From Rhodovulum sp. 12E13 (lineage in GTDB: Bacteria; Pseudomonadota; Alphaproteobacteria; Rhodobacterales; Rhodobacteraceae), in assembly GCF_003340565.1 (NCBI RefSeq), contig NZ_QPLK01000002.1, positions 248,001 to 312,000 on the forward strand: DNA of 64,000 nt, read 5' to 3'. Under the pieces are notes generated by a model. That model ran no database searches. It was not told the DNA's origin and saw only the letters and a list, made by a program, of their open reading frames with translations. Shown one piece after another: positions 52,295 through 59,591 of this stretch. The position numbers were made by a program, and so were the translations under genes. Numbering within the stretch: position 1 is the first letter of the stretch; each line of letters starts with the position of its first letter.

Positions 52295-53082
52295 GGCGGC
52301 TGGACTGGGCCGAGTATCGCCGGACGGAGTTCGCGGGGCTCGACCCCGAGCGAGTGATCGCGGTGCTGCCCACCGCGGCGATCGAGCAGCACGGGCCGCA
52401 CCTGCCGGTGGGGGTCGACACGATGATCGCGCACGGCATGCTGGGCGAGGTCCGGCGGGTCTGCCCCGACGATCTCGACCTGCGCATCCTGCCGGTGCAG
52501 GCGGTGGGCAAGTCGAACGAGCATCTCGACGCGGCGGGCACGCTGACGCTCGACGCGCCCACGGCGCTCGCGGCGTGGACGCAGATCGGGCTGTCGGTCG
52601 CGCGGGCGGGCGTGCGCAAGATCGTGATCGTCAATTCGCACGGGGGGAACCTCGACCTCGTGTCGATCCTCTCGCGCGAGCTCCGGGTGCGGGCGGGGAT
52701 GCTGGCGGTGAAGTGCCAGTGGGGGGCGTTCGGACACCCGGAGGGGATGTATTCGGAGCGCGAGACGACCTACGGAATTCATGGCGGCGACGTGGAGACG
52801 TCGCTGATGCTTCATTTCCGGCCCCACCTCGTGGACATGGCGGCGGCCGCGGATTTCCGCTCGGCGGCGGAGGGGGCGGCGATCTCTCCCGTCGGGCCGA
52901 TTTCGCATGGCTGGATGGCGCGCGACCTCAACCCCGAGGGCACCGTGGGCGACGCGCATCTGGCGACCGCCGAGAAGGGCGCGGCGACCTGCGCCCACCA
53001 TGTGGCGGGGTTCGTCGAGTTGCTGCGCAAGGTGCGTGACATGCCGCTTGACCGGTTCGCGCCGGTCGTCCCGCCGGTCTGA
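52291..53082 (+). CDS. creatininase-family amidohydrolase
   Basis: 263 residues. The metal-binding signature I-E-Q-H-G-P-H-L-P (31-39, Glu and His ligands) with Asp in VGVDTM (about 40-45), V-N-S-H-G-G-N (about 112-118) and Y-G-I-H-G-G-D-V-E-T-S (about 157-167, Glu ligand) define the family, which hydrolyses small cyclic or linear amides (creatinine, formamides in riboflavin and mycofactocin pathways). The start GTG 52291 overlaps the dioxygenase stop (GTGA) with GGAGGGG upstream. Its stop codon is where the heptamer repeat begins. Confidence 0.9.
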   Translation: MRRLDWAEYRRTEFAGLDPERVIAVLPTAAIEQHGPHLPVGVDTMIAHGMLGEVRRVCPDDLDLRILPVQAVGKSNEHLDAAGTLTLDAPTALAAWTQIGLSVARAGVRKIVIVNSHGGNLDLVSILSRELRVRAGMLAVKCQWGAFGHPEGMYSERETTYGIHGGDVETSLMLHFRPHLVDMAAAADFRSAAEGAAISPVGPISHGWMARDLNPEGTVGDAHLATAEKGAATCAHHVAGFVELLRKVRDMPLDRFAPVVPPV

Positions 53083-53130
53083 GGAGCCAGGAGCCAGGAG
53101 CCAGGAGCCAGGAGCCAGGAGCCAGGAGCC
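53082..53130. repeat. tandem heptamer repeat AGGAGCC, seven copies
   Basis: Seven exact, uninterrupted copies of AGGAGCC; the first base is the last base of the creatininase stop codon (TGA, 53080-53082). The unit is not a multiple of three. It is followed by ~220 bases without a recognisable gene before the Nudix gene (ends 53355). Confidence 0.97.
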
Positions 53131-53354
53131 AGGGGTCTGGGCCAACCGGGTGCGCCCGGCCGCTCGGTGCCGGTGCCCCTCGGTTCCGTCGGGCCTGGCG
53201 CTGCCGCAGGTGCGAGCGGGCACCCCCCCCTCCTGCGGCCGTGGCGTGACCGTCAACGAGGCCACTCTGCCCTCGCCGGCCGCGATGCGGCGGGTCGGGA
53301 CAGCGCCGGACCCGGGCCGGGCTCGCCGCGAAGGCGGGCACGCTGGCGCGCGGG

Positions 53355-53852
53355 TCATTCTTGCAGCAGTTCGAGCGGATCGTAGCCGACCCCCGCGCCG
53401 AAGGCGATCTCGGCAAGGCTGTCGGGCTTGTGGCGCAGGCGCGCCAGCTCGGCGCGGCTCGCCCAGCGTGCGCGGTCGACCACGCCTTCGGGGTCGCGCC
53501 AGCCCGACGGGAGTGACGTGCTGCCCGCAAGGCGGCAGCGGAAGAAGATCTCTACCTGGTGGAAGCCGCTGGCGGGGTCGTGGAACTCGTTCACGAGGCA
53601 CGGCGCGTCGACCACGATGTCGAGCCCCGTCTCCTCGTGCACCTCGCGGGCGAGATTGTCGGGCAGCGCCGCGCCCGCCTCGACACCGCCGCCCGGCGCG
53701 CACCACAGGTCGCTCTGGCCGCCGGGCCATGCGTTGACGATCAGAAGCCGCCCGCATGACACGATCACGGCCCGCACCGCGAGCCGTGGCCCGGGGCGCC
53801 GGTCGATCCCGGTGGGATGCGACAGGCCCTGTCCTCCTGTCTCCCCGCTCAT
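53355..53852 (-). CDS. Nudix hydrolase
   Basis: 165 residues. The Nudix box lies at about 57-79: GGGVEAGAALPDNLAREVHEETGL. The R-E-x-x-E-E core that binds the metals is intact, but the first Glu of the consensus (after G-x5) is Ala here. The family cleaves nucleoside diphosphates linked to other groups. ATG 53852 lies 8 bases after the stop of the upstream small gene, so translation is probably coupled; no strong RBS of its own. Confidence 0.85.
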   Translation of the reverse strand: MSGETGGQGLSHPTGIDRRPGPRLAVRAVIVSCGRLLIVNAWPGGQSDLWCAPGGGVEAGAALPDNLAREVHEETGLDIVVDAPCLVNEFHDPASGFHQVEIFFRCRLAGSTSLPSGWRDPEGVVDRARWASRAELARLRHKPDSLAEIAFGAGVGYDPLELLQE

Positions 53853-53860
53853 GCTGCCGC

Positions 53861-54100
53861 TCAGCGGCGCGCGGGGCGCAGGCGATAGACGCCTTCGGGC
53901 AGGTTCATGGCCGCGCGCAGATCCTGCAGCTGGCGCATCGACAGCGTGACTTTCTGCACCCGGTCGGTGCGCGGGTCGAGCTGCTCGACCGTCACGCATT
54001 CCTCGAAGGCGTGGATCGTCACGTCCTCGCCCAGGGGCGCTGACCCCTCGTCGACCAGGGTGATCACGGTCGCGTCGAATTCGTGCTCTATCGTGAACAT
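53861..54100 (-). CDS. small conserved-looking protein of unknown function
   Basis: 79 residues beginning MFTIEHEFDATVITLVDEG, acidic in the first half, with a beta-rich start and a basic end (LRAAMNLPEGVYRLRPARR). Alternating short strands suggest a compact soluble domain. It lies upstream of the Nudix gene (8 bases between stop and start) and 70 bases after the deacetylase gene's stop region on the same strand. No family can be named. Confidence 0.6.
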   Translation of the reverse strand: MFTIEHEFDATVITLVDEGSAPLGEDVTIHAFEECVTVEQLDPRTDRVQKVTLSMRQLQDLRAAMNLPEGVYRLRPARR

Positions 54101-54170
54101 GGCCGCAGCCTAGCGGCCCGCCCGCGCGCTGTCATACCCCTTTTGCAGGAGGCCCCGGCGCTGCCGGTCG

Positions 54171-55352
54171 TCACACCTTGGCCGCGATGCCGTGCAGCAG
54201 GCTCAGCGCCCGCTCCAGCTCGCTCACCGCGATCCATTCGTCGGGCTTGTGGGCCTGTTCGATCGACCCCGGGCCGCAGACCACCGCGTCGAGCCCGATC
54301 TCCTGGAACAGGCCTGCCTCCGTGCCGAAGGAGACGAGCTCGGTTCCGTTCGCGCCGAGCACGCTCGCCACGAGGTCGCGCGCGCCGTTGGCCTCGCGCG
54401 GTTCCAGCGCCGCGACCTCGCCGATCACGTCGGTTTCGATGCCGGCCGCGGGGGTGACGGCCTGCATCTCGGGCAGAAGCTCCTCGGCGCAGTAGCGCTC
54501 CAGCACCGTCTTGACGCGGACCGCGTCATCCCAGGCCACCGGGCGCATCTCCCAGTCCACCTGCGCGTGGCCTGGGATGACATTGTGCGCGACGCCCCCC
54601 GTCAGCGCGCCCACGCTGATCGTGGTGTGCGGCGGCAGGAAGGCCGAGCCGGCGGGCGGGCTTGCCGCCAGCTCGGCCCGCAGCGCCATCAGGCGGGCGA
54701 CGTAGCGCGCGGCGTATTCCACCGCGTTGACGCCCAGCTCGGGGCGCGAGCCGTGCCCCTCGGCGCCGTTGAATCGCGTGGTGTATTCGCAGCAGCCCTT
54801 GTGCCCGTCGACGATGTGCATGAGCGTCGGCTCGCCGATCAGCGCCATGCCGGGTTGCGCGCCGACCGCCCTGAGATGCTCGACAAGGTGCCGCGCGCCG
54901 ACGCATCCGACCTCCTCGTCGTAGGTGAAGGCGAAGTGGATCGGGGTGCGCCGCTCGCCCGACGCGAAGGCGGGCAGCGCGGCGATGCAGGCGGCGATGA
55001 AGCCCTTCATGTCGCAGGTGCCGCGCCCGTAGAGGCGCCCGCTCTCCTCCCGCAGGATGAACGGGTCCGACGACCAGTCCTGGTCGTCGACCGGCACCAC
55101 GTCGGTATGGCCCGAAAGCACGAGGCCGCCCGGTTCGTCGGGGCCGAGCGTGGCCCAGAGATTGGCCTTGGCGGCCGAGGCGTCGGACAGGATCTCGACG
55201 CGCGCGCCCGCCTCCTGCAACAGCTCGGCGAGATAGGCGATCAGCGCGTAGTTGGAGTCGGCCGATACGGTGGGGTAGGCGACCAGACGCTCCAGCGTGG
55301 CGATGCAGACCTCGAGCGGCGCCGCCCCCTCGCGCGGGTGGGGCCAGCTCAT
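54171..55352 (-). CDS. M20 deacetylase, ArgE-like; possible N-acetyl-diaminobutyrate deacetylase
   Basis: 393 residues of the M20/ArgE family. Metal site I is L-S-G-H-T-D-V-V-P (about 78-86); G-R-G-T-C-D-M-K-G-F (about 108-117) gives the bridging Asp; Y-D-E-E-V-G-C (about 142-148) the catalytic Glu pair; and the lid domain lies at about 180-290. By sequence it resembles acetylornithine deacetylase. Its ATG overlaps the ectoine hydrolase stop by 4 bases, so I infer that it deacetylates N-acetyl-2,4-diaminobutyrate, the product of ectoine ring opening and a one-carbon-shorter analogue of acetylornithine. The classic DoeB belongs to a different family (AstE/AspA-like). Confidence 0.85.
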   Translation of the reverse strand: MSWPHPREGAAPLEVCIATLERLVAYPTVSADSNYALIAYLAELLQEAGARVEILSDASAAKANLWATLGPDEPGGLVLSGHTDVVPVDDQDWSSDPFILREESGRLYGRGTCDMKGFIAACIAALPAFASGERRTPIHFAFTYDEEVGCVGARHLVEHLRAVGAQPGMALIGEPTLMHIVDGHKGCCEYTTRFNGAEGHGSRPELGVNAVEYAARYVARLMALRAELAASPPAGSAFLPPHTTISVGALTGGVAHNVIPGHAQVDWEMRPVAWDDAVRVKTVLERYCAEELLPEMQAVTPAAGIETDVIGEVAALEPREANGARDLVASVLGANGTELVSFGTEAGLFQEIGLDAVVCGPGSIEQAHKPDEWIAVSELERALSLLHGIAAKV

Positions 55353-56533
55353 GCCGACCCCTTGACGAAGAGCTGCCGGGGCATCGAGCAGAAGGTCTCG
55401 GCCGGTCCGTCCTCGCGGATCAGGATGCTCTCGGTGATCTCGAGGCCCCAATCCTCGACCCAGAGACCGGGCATGAAGTGAAAGGTCATGCCAGCCTCGA
55501 GCACCGTCTCGTCCTCGGGGCGCAGCGAGATGGTGCGCTCGCCCCAGTCGGGCGGATAGGACAGCCCGATGGGATAGCCGCAGCGCGCGGCGCGCTCGAT
55601 GCCGGCACGCTCGAGCTCGGCGCCCAGCGCGTTGGCCACGTCGTAGGCGCGGTTGCCGGCCCGGGCGGCGTCGATCCCGGCCTCCATGCCGGCGAGCAGC
55701 GCCTCCTCGGCTCGTCGGAAATGGTCGGGCGGATCGCCGAGGAAGACGGTGCGCGCGATCGGCACGTGGTAGCGGCGGTAGCAGCCGGCGAGTTCGAAGA
55801 ACGTCGCCTCGCCCTCGCGCATCGGGTCGCCGTTCCAGGTCAGGTGCGGCGCGGCGGCGTCCGAGCCCGAGGGCATCAGCGGCACGATGGCGGGGTAGTC
55901 GCCCCAGTCCTCGCCGACGCCGAGCAGGCCGGCGCGGGTCACCTCGGCGGCGACTTCGTTCTTGGCGATCCCGGGAGCGGCCATGTCGATGGCCACCTGG
56001 CAGACCCGCTCGGCGATGCGCGCGGCGCGGCGCATGAAGTCGAGCTCCTCGTCGGATTTCACGGCGCGGCACCAGTTCACGAGGCCCGTGCCGTCGACGA
56101 GGGTGGCGGCGGGCAGCGTCTCGAAAAGGACCTGTTGCGCCTTGGCGGAGAAGTAGTAATTGTCCATCTCCACCCCGATGCGGCCGCCGCCGAGGCCGAG
56201 ATCGGCCAGGGTGCCGGAGAGGTGCTGCATCGGGTGGCGCTCGGTCGACTGCACGTAGTGGTCGGCGTAGCCCACGATGCCGGTGCGCTCGATGTCCACA
56301 GTACGGCGGGCGCCGCCGGTATCCTGCATCCGGCCCCACCAGACCGGCTGGCCCTCGGCCGGCAGGATCACCGCCTGGTGCACGTAGAACGACCAGCCGT
56401 CGTAGCCGGTCAGCCAGGCCTGGTTGGAGGGATCGGTGACGATCATGGCCTCGAGGTCGCGCTCGTGCATGGCGGCGCGGGCGGCTGCGAGGCGGCGGTC
56501 GTACTCGGCGGACGAGAAGGGCGGAATCTGCAT
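55349..56533 (-). CDS. doeA: ectoine hydrolase DoeA (M24 fold)
   Basis: 394 residues. It reads closely like Halomonas-type DoeA over its whole length: TDPSNQAWLTGYDGWSFYVH (33-52), GYADHYVQSTERHP (about 88-101), GVEMDNYYFSAKA (about 119-131), then GYPIGLSYPPDWGERTISLR (about 318-337) and MTFHFMPGLW. The fold is M24 (creatinase/prolidase), but the two metal-binding Asp of true aminopeptidases are replaced (FFELAG, YHVPIART), so, like creatinase, it probably works without metal. DoeA opens ectoine to N-acetyl-diaminobutyrate. First gene of a minus-strand unit continuing into the M20 deacetylase. Confidence 0.9.
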   Translation of the reverse strand: MQIPPFSSAEYDRRLAAARAAMHERDLEAMIVTDPSNQAWLTGYDGWSFYVHQAVILPAEGQPVWWGRMQDTGGARRTVDIERTGIVGYADHYVQSTERHPMQHLSGTLADLGLGGGRIGVEMDNYYFSAKAQQVLFETLPAATLVDGTGLVNWCRAVKSDEELDFMRRAARIAERVCQVAIDMAAPGIAKNEVAAEVTRAGLLGVGEDWGDYPAIVPLMPSGSDAAAPHLTWNGDPMREGEATFFELAGCYRRYHVPIARTVFLGDPPDHFRRAEEALLAGMEAGIDAARAGNRAYDVANALGAELERAGIERAARCGYPIGLSYPPDWGERTISLRPEDETVLEAGMTFHFMPGLWVEDWGLEITESILIREDGPAETFCSMPRQLFVKGSA

Positions 56534-56598
56534 GCAGGGCCTTTCGAGGGGTGGCCTGTCGACCGGTAGCGGCGTGCGCCCGCGCCGGCAAGACGGGC

Positions 56599-56679
56599 AA
56601 CGCCGTTGGAACGGCGTTGAACGCGCGGTGCCGCGCGTTTAAGGCGTTTGCAAACGCCTTGTGCCCGGCCTGCGGCCGG
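56599..56679. repeat. four consecutive, unrelated inverted repeats in the doeA-aminotransferase control region
   Basis: In a row: AACGCCGTT-GG-AACGGCGTT (56599-56618); AACGCGCGG-TG-CCGCGCGTT (56620-56639); the perfect 20-bp palindrome AAGGCGTTTGCAAACGCCTT (56641-56660); and CCGGCC-TGC-GGCCGG (56665-56679). Each differs in sequence but has similar size. They fill most of the divergent region between doeA (start 56533) and the class III aminotransferase (start 56770). They could be operators or RNA stem-loops. Confidence 0.85.
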
Positions 56680-56769
56680 CCCGCCCCTCGAACGTGTCGC
56701 ATCGCAGCTCTGCGCGGGGGCGGTTAGGGCAGGGCCGACATATCTACACAGCCGGACAGGGACCCCGCC

Positions 56770-58143
56770 ATGCTCGACAACGACATTCTCGACGCCTGGG
56801 ACCGCGAAAGCTTGTTCCACCCCTCGACGCATCTGGGCAAGCATACCCGTGGCGAGGGCACGGGGCGGATCATGGTCGGCGGCGAGGGCGCGTTCGTCAC
56901 CGACCGCGACGGCACCCGCCTGCTCGACGCCTTCGCGGGCCTCTACTGCGTCAATGTCGGCTACGGGCGCACGCAGATCGCCGAGGCCATCGCCGCGCAG
57001 GCGCGCGAACTGGCCTACTACCACGCCTATGTCGGCCACGGCACCGAGGCCTCGATCACGCTGGCCCACATGGTGATGGAGCGCGCGCCCGATCACATGG
57101 CGCGGGTCTATTTCGGGCTCGGCGGGTCCGACGCGAACGACACCAACGTCAAGTTGCTGTGGTATTACAACAACATCCGCGGCCTGCCCGAGAAGAAGAA
57201 GATCATCACGCGCGAGCGGGCCTATCACGGCTCGGGCCTGATGTCGGGCTCGCTGACGGGGCTGAAGGCGTTCCACGCCAAGTTCGACCTGCCGCTCGAG
57301 CGGGTGCTGCGGACCGAGGCGCCCTACTACTACCGCCGGGCCGAGCGCGACATGACCGAGGCCGAGTTCACCGCCCATTGCGCGGCCGAGCTCGAGGCGC
57401 TGATCGCCCGCGAGGGGGGCGACACCATCGCCGCCTTCATCGCCGAGCCGGTGCTGGGCACGGGCGGCATCGTGCCGCCGCCCGAGGGCTACTGGGAGGC
57501 GATCGCGCCGATCCTCAAGCGCCACGACATCATGCTGATCGCCGACGAGGTGGTGACGGGCTTCGGCCGGCTGGGGAGCATGTTCGCCTCGCCCGCGTTC
57601 GGGCTTGAGCCAGACTTCATCACCATCGCCAAGGGCCTGACCTCGGCCTATGCGCCGCTGTCGGGCTCGATCGTCTCGCAGCGGGTGTGGGACGTGCTGG
57701 TGCAGGGCAACGACGAGTTCGGGCCGCTCGGGCATGGCTGGACCTATTCCGCCCATCCCATCGGCGCGGCGGCGGGCGTGGCGAATCTGAATCTCGTGGA
57801 CGAGCTGGGGCTGGTGGCCAACGCTGCCGAGGTGGGGCCGTACCTGACCGCGCGGATGGAGGAGGCGCTGGGCGCGCACCCCCATGTCGGCGAGGTGCGC
57901 GGCATCGGCATGCTGACGGCCGTCGAACTGGTGCAGGACCGGACGGGGCCGGTCTTTTTCGAGAAGGTCGGCGCGGCGGCGGGCGAGGTGATCGCCGCGA
58001 TGGGCCGGCGCGGCGTGATCGCGCGCGCCATGCCGCAGGGCGACATCCTCGGCTTCGCGCCGCCGCTCTGCCTGACGCGCCAGGAGGCCGATACCGTGGT
58101 CGAGGCGACCGCTGGCGCGGTGCGCGAGGTGCTCGGCGGCTGA
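56770..58143 (+). CDS. class III PLP aminotransferase (omega-amino acid / polyamine or diaminobutyrate type)
   Basis: 457 residues. F-A-G-L-Y-C-V-N-V-G-Y-G (55-66) and Y-F-G-L-G-G-S-D-A-N-D-T-N (about 115-127) are class III blocks, L-I-A-D-E-V-V-T-G-F-G-R (about 257-268) holds the PLP-ring Asp and the Schiff-base Lys is in T-I-A-K-G-L-T-S (about 286-293). The C-terminus V-G-E-V-R-G-I-G-M-L is standard. Neighbours give two readings: diaminobutyrate transaminase (DoeD role) with doeA, or putrescine/omega-amine:pyruvate transaminase with the polyamine-type importer downstream. The sequence alone does not decide. Confidence 0.88.
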   Translation: MLDNDILDAWDRESLFHPSTHLGKHTRGEGTGRIMVGGEGAFVTDRDGTRLLDAFAGLYCVNVGYGRTQIAEAIAAQARELAYYHAYVGHGTEASITLAHMVMERAPDHMARVYFGLGGSDANDTNVKLLWYYNNIRGLPEKKKIITRERAYHGSGLMSGSLTGLKAFHAKFDLPLERVLRTEAPYYYRRAERDMTEAEFTAHCAAELEALIAREGGDTIAAFIAEPVLGTGGIVPPPEGYWEAIAPILKRHDIMLIADEVVTGFGRLGSMFASPAFGLEPDFITIAKGLTSAYAPLSGSIVSQRVWDVLVQGNDEFGPLGHGWTYSAHPIGAAAGVANLNLVDELGLVANAAEVGPYLTARMEEALGAHPHVGEVRGIGMLTAVELVQDRTGPVFFEKVGAAAGEVIAAMGRRGVIARAMPQGDILGFAPPLCLTRQEADTVVEATAGAVREVLGG

Positions 58144-58289
58144 GCGCCGCCAAGCCGCCTTTCGCCCGAGCGGCGAGCTCTCGCACAGGCTGCATTCGGA
58201 CAGCCCCGCTCCCGCCAAGGTAGTCGAGCGCGCGCGGCCCAAAGCGGCGGTGTGCCCAGAATTTAATCGCGCGCTCAATGAGTTGGCTT

Positions 58290-58303
58290 GGCACCCGGTC
58301 AGC
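58290..58303 (+). promoter_or_regulatory. possible sigma-54 promoter upstream of the polyamine-type importer
   Basis: TTGGCACCCGGTCAGC gives GG (58290-58291) and GC (58302-58303) exactly 10 bases apart, with TGGCAC fitting the -24 box, but the -12 box is poor (CAGC instead of TTGC). It lies about 95 bases before the importer operon. Nitrogen-source uptake operons are often sigma-54 controlled. Low confidence. Confidence 0.25.
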
Positions 58304-58398
58304 GGGCTTGAAACCCTGACCGAGCCTGATACGGTCTTTTGCCAACAAAGGAGGGTGCGCCGACCCCGGCAGCGCCCCGCTCCAACAGGGAGACATGC

Positions 58399-59505
58399 GT
58401 GGCGCTTGACGCAGGCAACCGCAAGACGGACTTCGTCGTCTTCGACCGGGTCCAGAAAAGCTACGACGGCGAGACGCTTGTCGTGAAGGATCTCAACCTC
58501 GACATCGCTCAGGGCGAGTTCCTGACGATGCTGGGGCCGTCGGGATCGGGCAAGACCACCTGCCTGATGATGCTGGCGGGGTTCGAGACGGCGACCCACG
58601 GCGACATCCGCCTCGACGGCAAGCCGATCAACAACATCCCGCCCCACAAGCGCGGTATCGGGATGGTGTTCCAGAACTACGCGCTGTTCCCGCACATGAC
58701 GGTGGAGGAGAACCTCGCCTTCCCGCTCGAGGTGCGCAAGATCGGCAAGGACGAGCGCGAAGCCAAGGTCCGGCGTGCGCTCGACATGGTGCAGATGGCC
58801 GATTTCGGCGGTCGCCGCCCCGCCCAGCTTTCAGGCGGCCAGCAGCAGCGTATCGCCCTCGCCCGGGCGCTCGTGTTCGAGCCCGAACTCGTGCTCATGG
58901 ACGAGCCGCTGGGCGCGCTCGACAAGCAGTTGCGCGAGCGGATGCAGTTCGAGATCACGCGCCTCGCCCACGAGATCGGCATCACGGTGGTCTACGTCAC
59001 GCACGACCAGACCGAGGCGCTGACGATGTCCGACCGGGTGGCGGTGTTCAACGACGGCAAGATCCAGCAGCTGGCCGAGCCGGACGTGCTCTACGAGAAG
59101 CCCGAGAACAGCTTCGTCGCCCAGTTCATCGGCGAGAACAACACGCTCCAGGGGACTGTCCAGGACATCGACGGCAAGGTTGCCACGGTCCGCCTCGACG
59201 ACGGCGAGATCATCGACTGCACGCCGGTCAATGTCAGCCAGCCTGGCGAGCGCACGCAGGTCTCCATCCGGCCCGAACGGGTGGAGTACAACCGAGAGCG
59301 GCTGTCGCCCGACGCGCACACGATCCACGCCGAGGTGCTGGAGTTCATCTACATGGGCGACATCTTCCGCACGCGGCTGCGCGTGGCGGGCAACGAGGAT
59401 TTCGTCATCAAGACCCGCAATGCGCCCGACCAGCGGCGCCTGCAGCGGGGCGAGAAGATCGAGATCGGGTGGCTGCCGGAGGATTGCCGGGCGCTCGACG
59501 CCTGA
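58399..59505 (+). CDS. polyamine-type ABC transporter ATP-binding protein (PotA-like)
   Basis: 368 residues. Walker A G-P-S-G-S-G-K-T-T (about 43-51), Q-loop in GMVFQNYALFPHMTV, signature L-S-G-G-Q-Q-Q-R-I-A-L-A-R-A, Walker B LVLMDEPLGALD and switch YVTHDQTEALTMSDR, then a TOBE domain (about 255-365, with SIRPERVEYN) typical of PotA/FbpC/UgpC ATPases. GTG 58399 is selected: AGGGAG lies seven bases upstream. First gene of the four-gene importer operon (ATPase, binding protein, two permeases), 255 bases after the aminotransferase gene; that gap holds only a possible promoter. Confidence 0.92.
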   Translation: MALDAGNRKTDFVVFDRVQKSYDGETLVVKDLNLDIAQGEFLTMLGPSGSGKTTCLMMLAGFETATHGDIRLDGKPINNIPPHKRGIGMVFQNYALFPHMTVEENLAFPLEVRKIGKDEREAKVRRALDMVQMADFGGRRPAQLSGGQQQRIALARALVFEPELVLMDEPLGALDKQLRERMQFEITRLAHEIGITVVYVTHDQTEALTMSDRVAVFNDGKIQQLAEPDVLYEKPENSFVAQFIGENNTLQGTVQDIDGKVATVRLDDGEIIDCTPVNVSQPGERTQVSIRPERVEYNRERLSPDAHTIHAEVLEFIYMGDIFRTRLRVAGNEDFVIKTRNAPDQRRLQRGEKIEIGWLPEDCRALDA

Positions 59506-59591
59506 ACCTCGGCGCGCCCGCACATCCGCGCGCCTTGCCCGGGGGCGCGGAGATCACCCTAAGGGCATCAAGGAAAACAGGAAGGTAACCC

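Noticed and set aside
53082-53130. The heptamer array as a CRISPR or coding repeat
   Set aside because: Units are contiguous without spacers, and the minus-strand peptide repeat it could encode is not in a supported gene.
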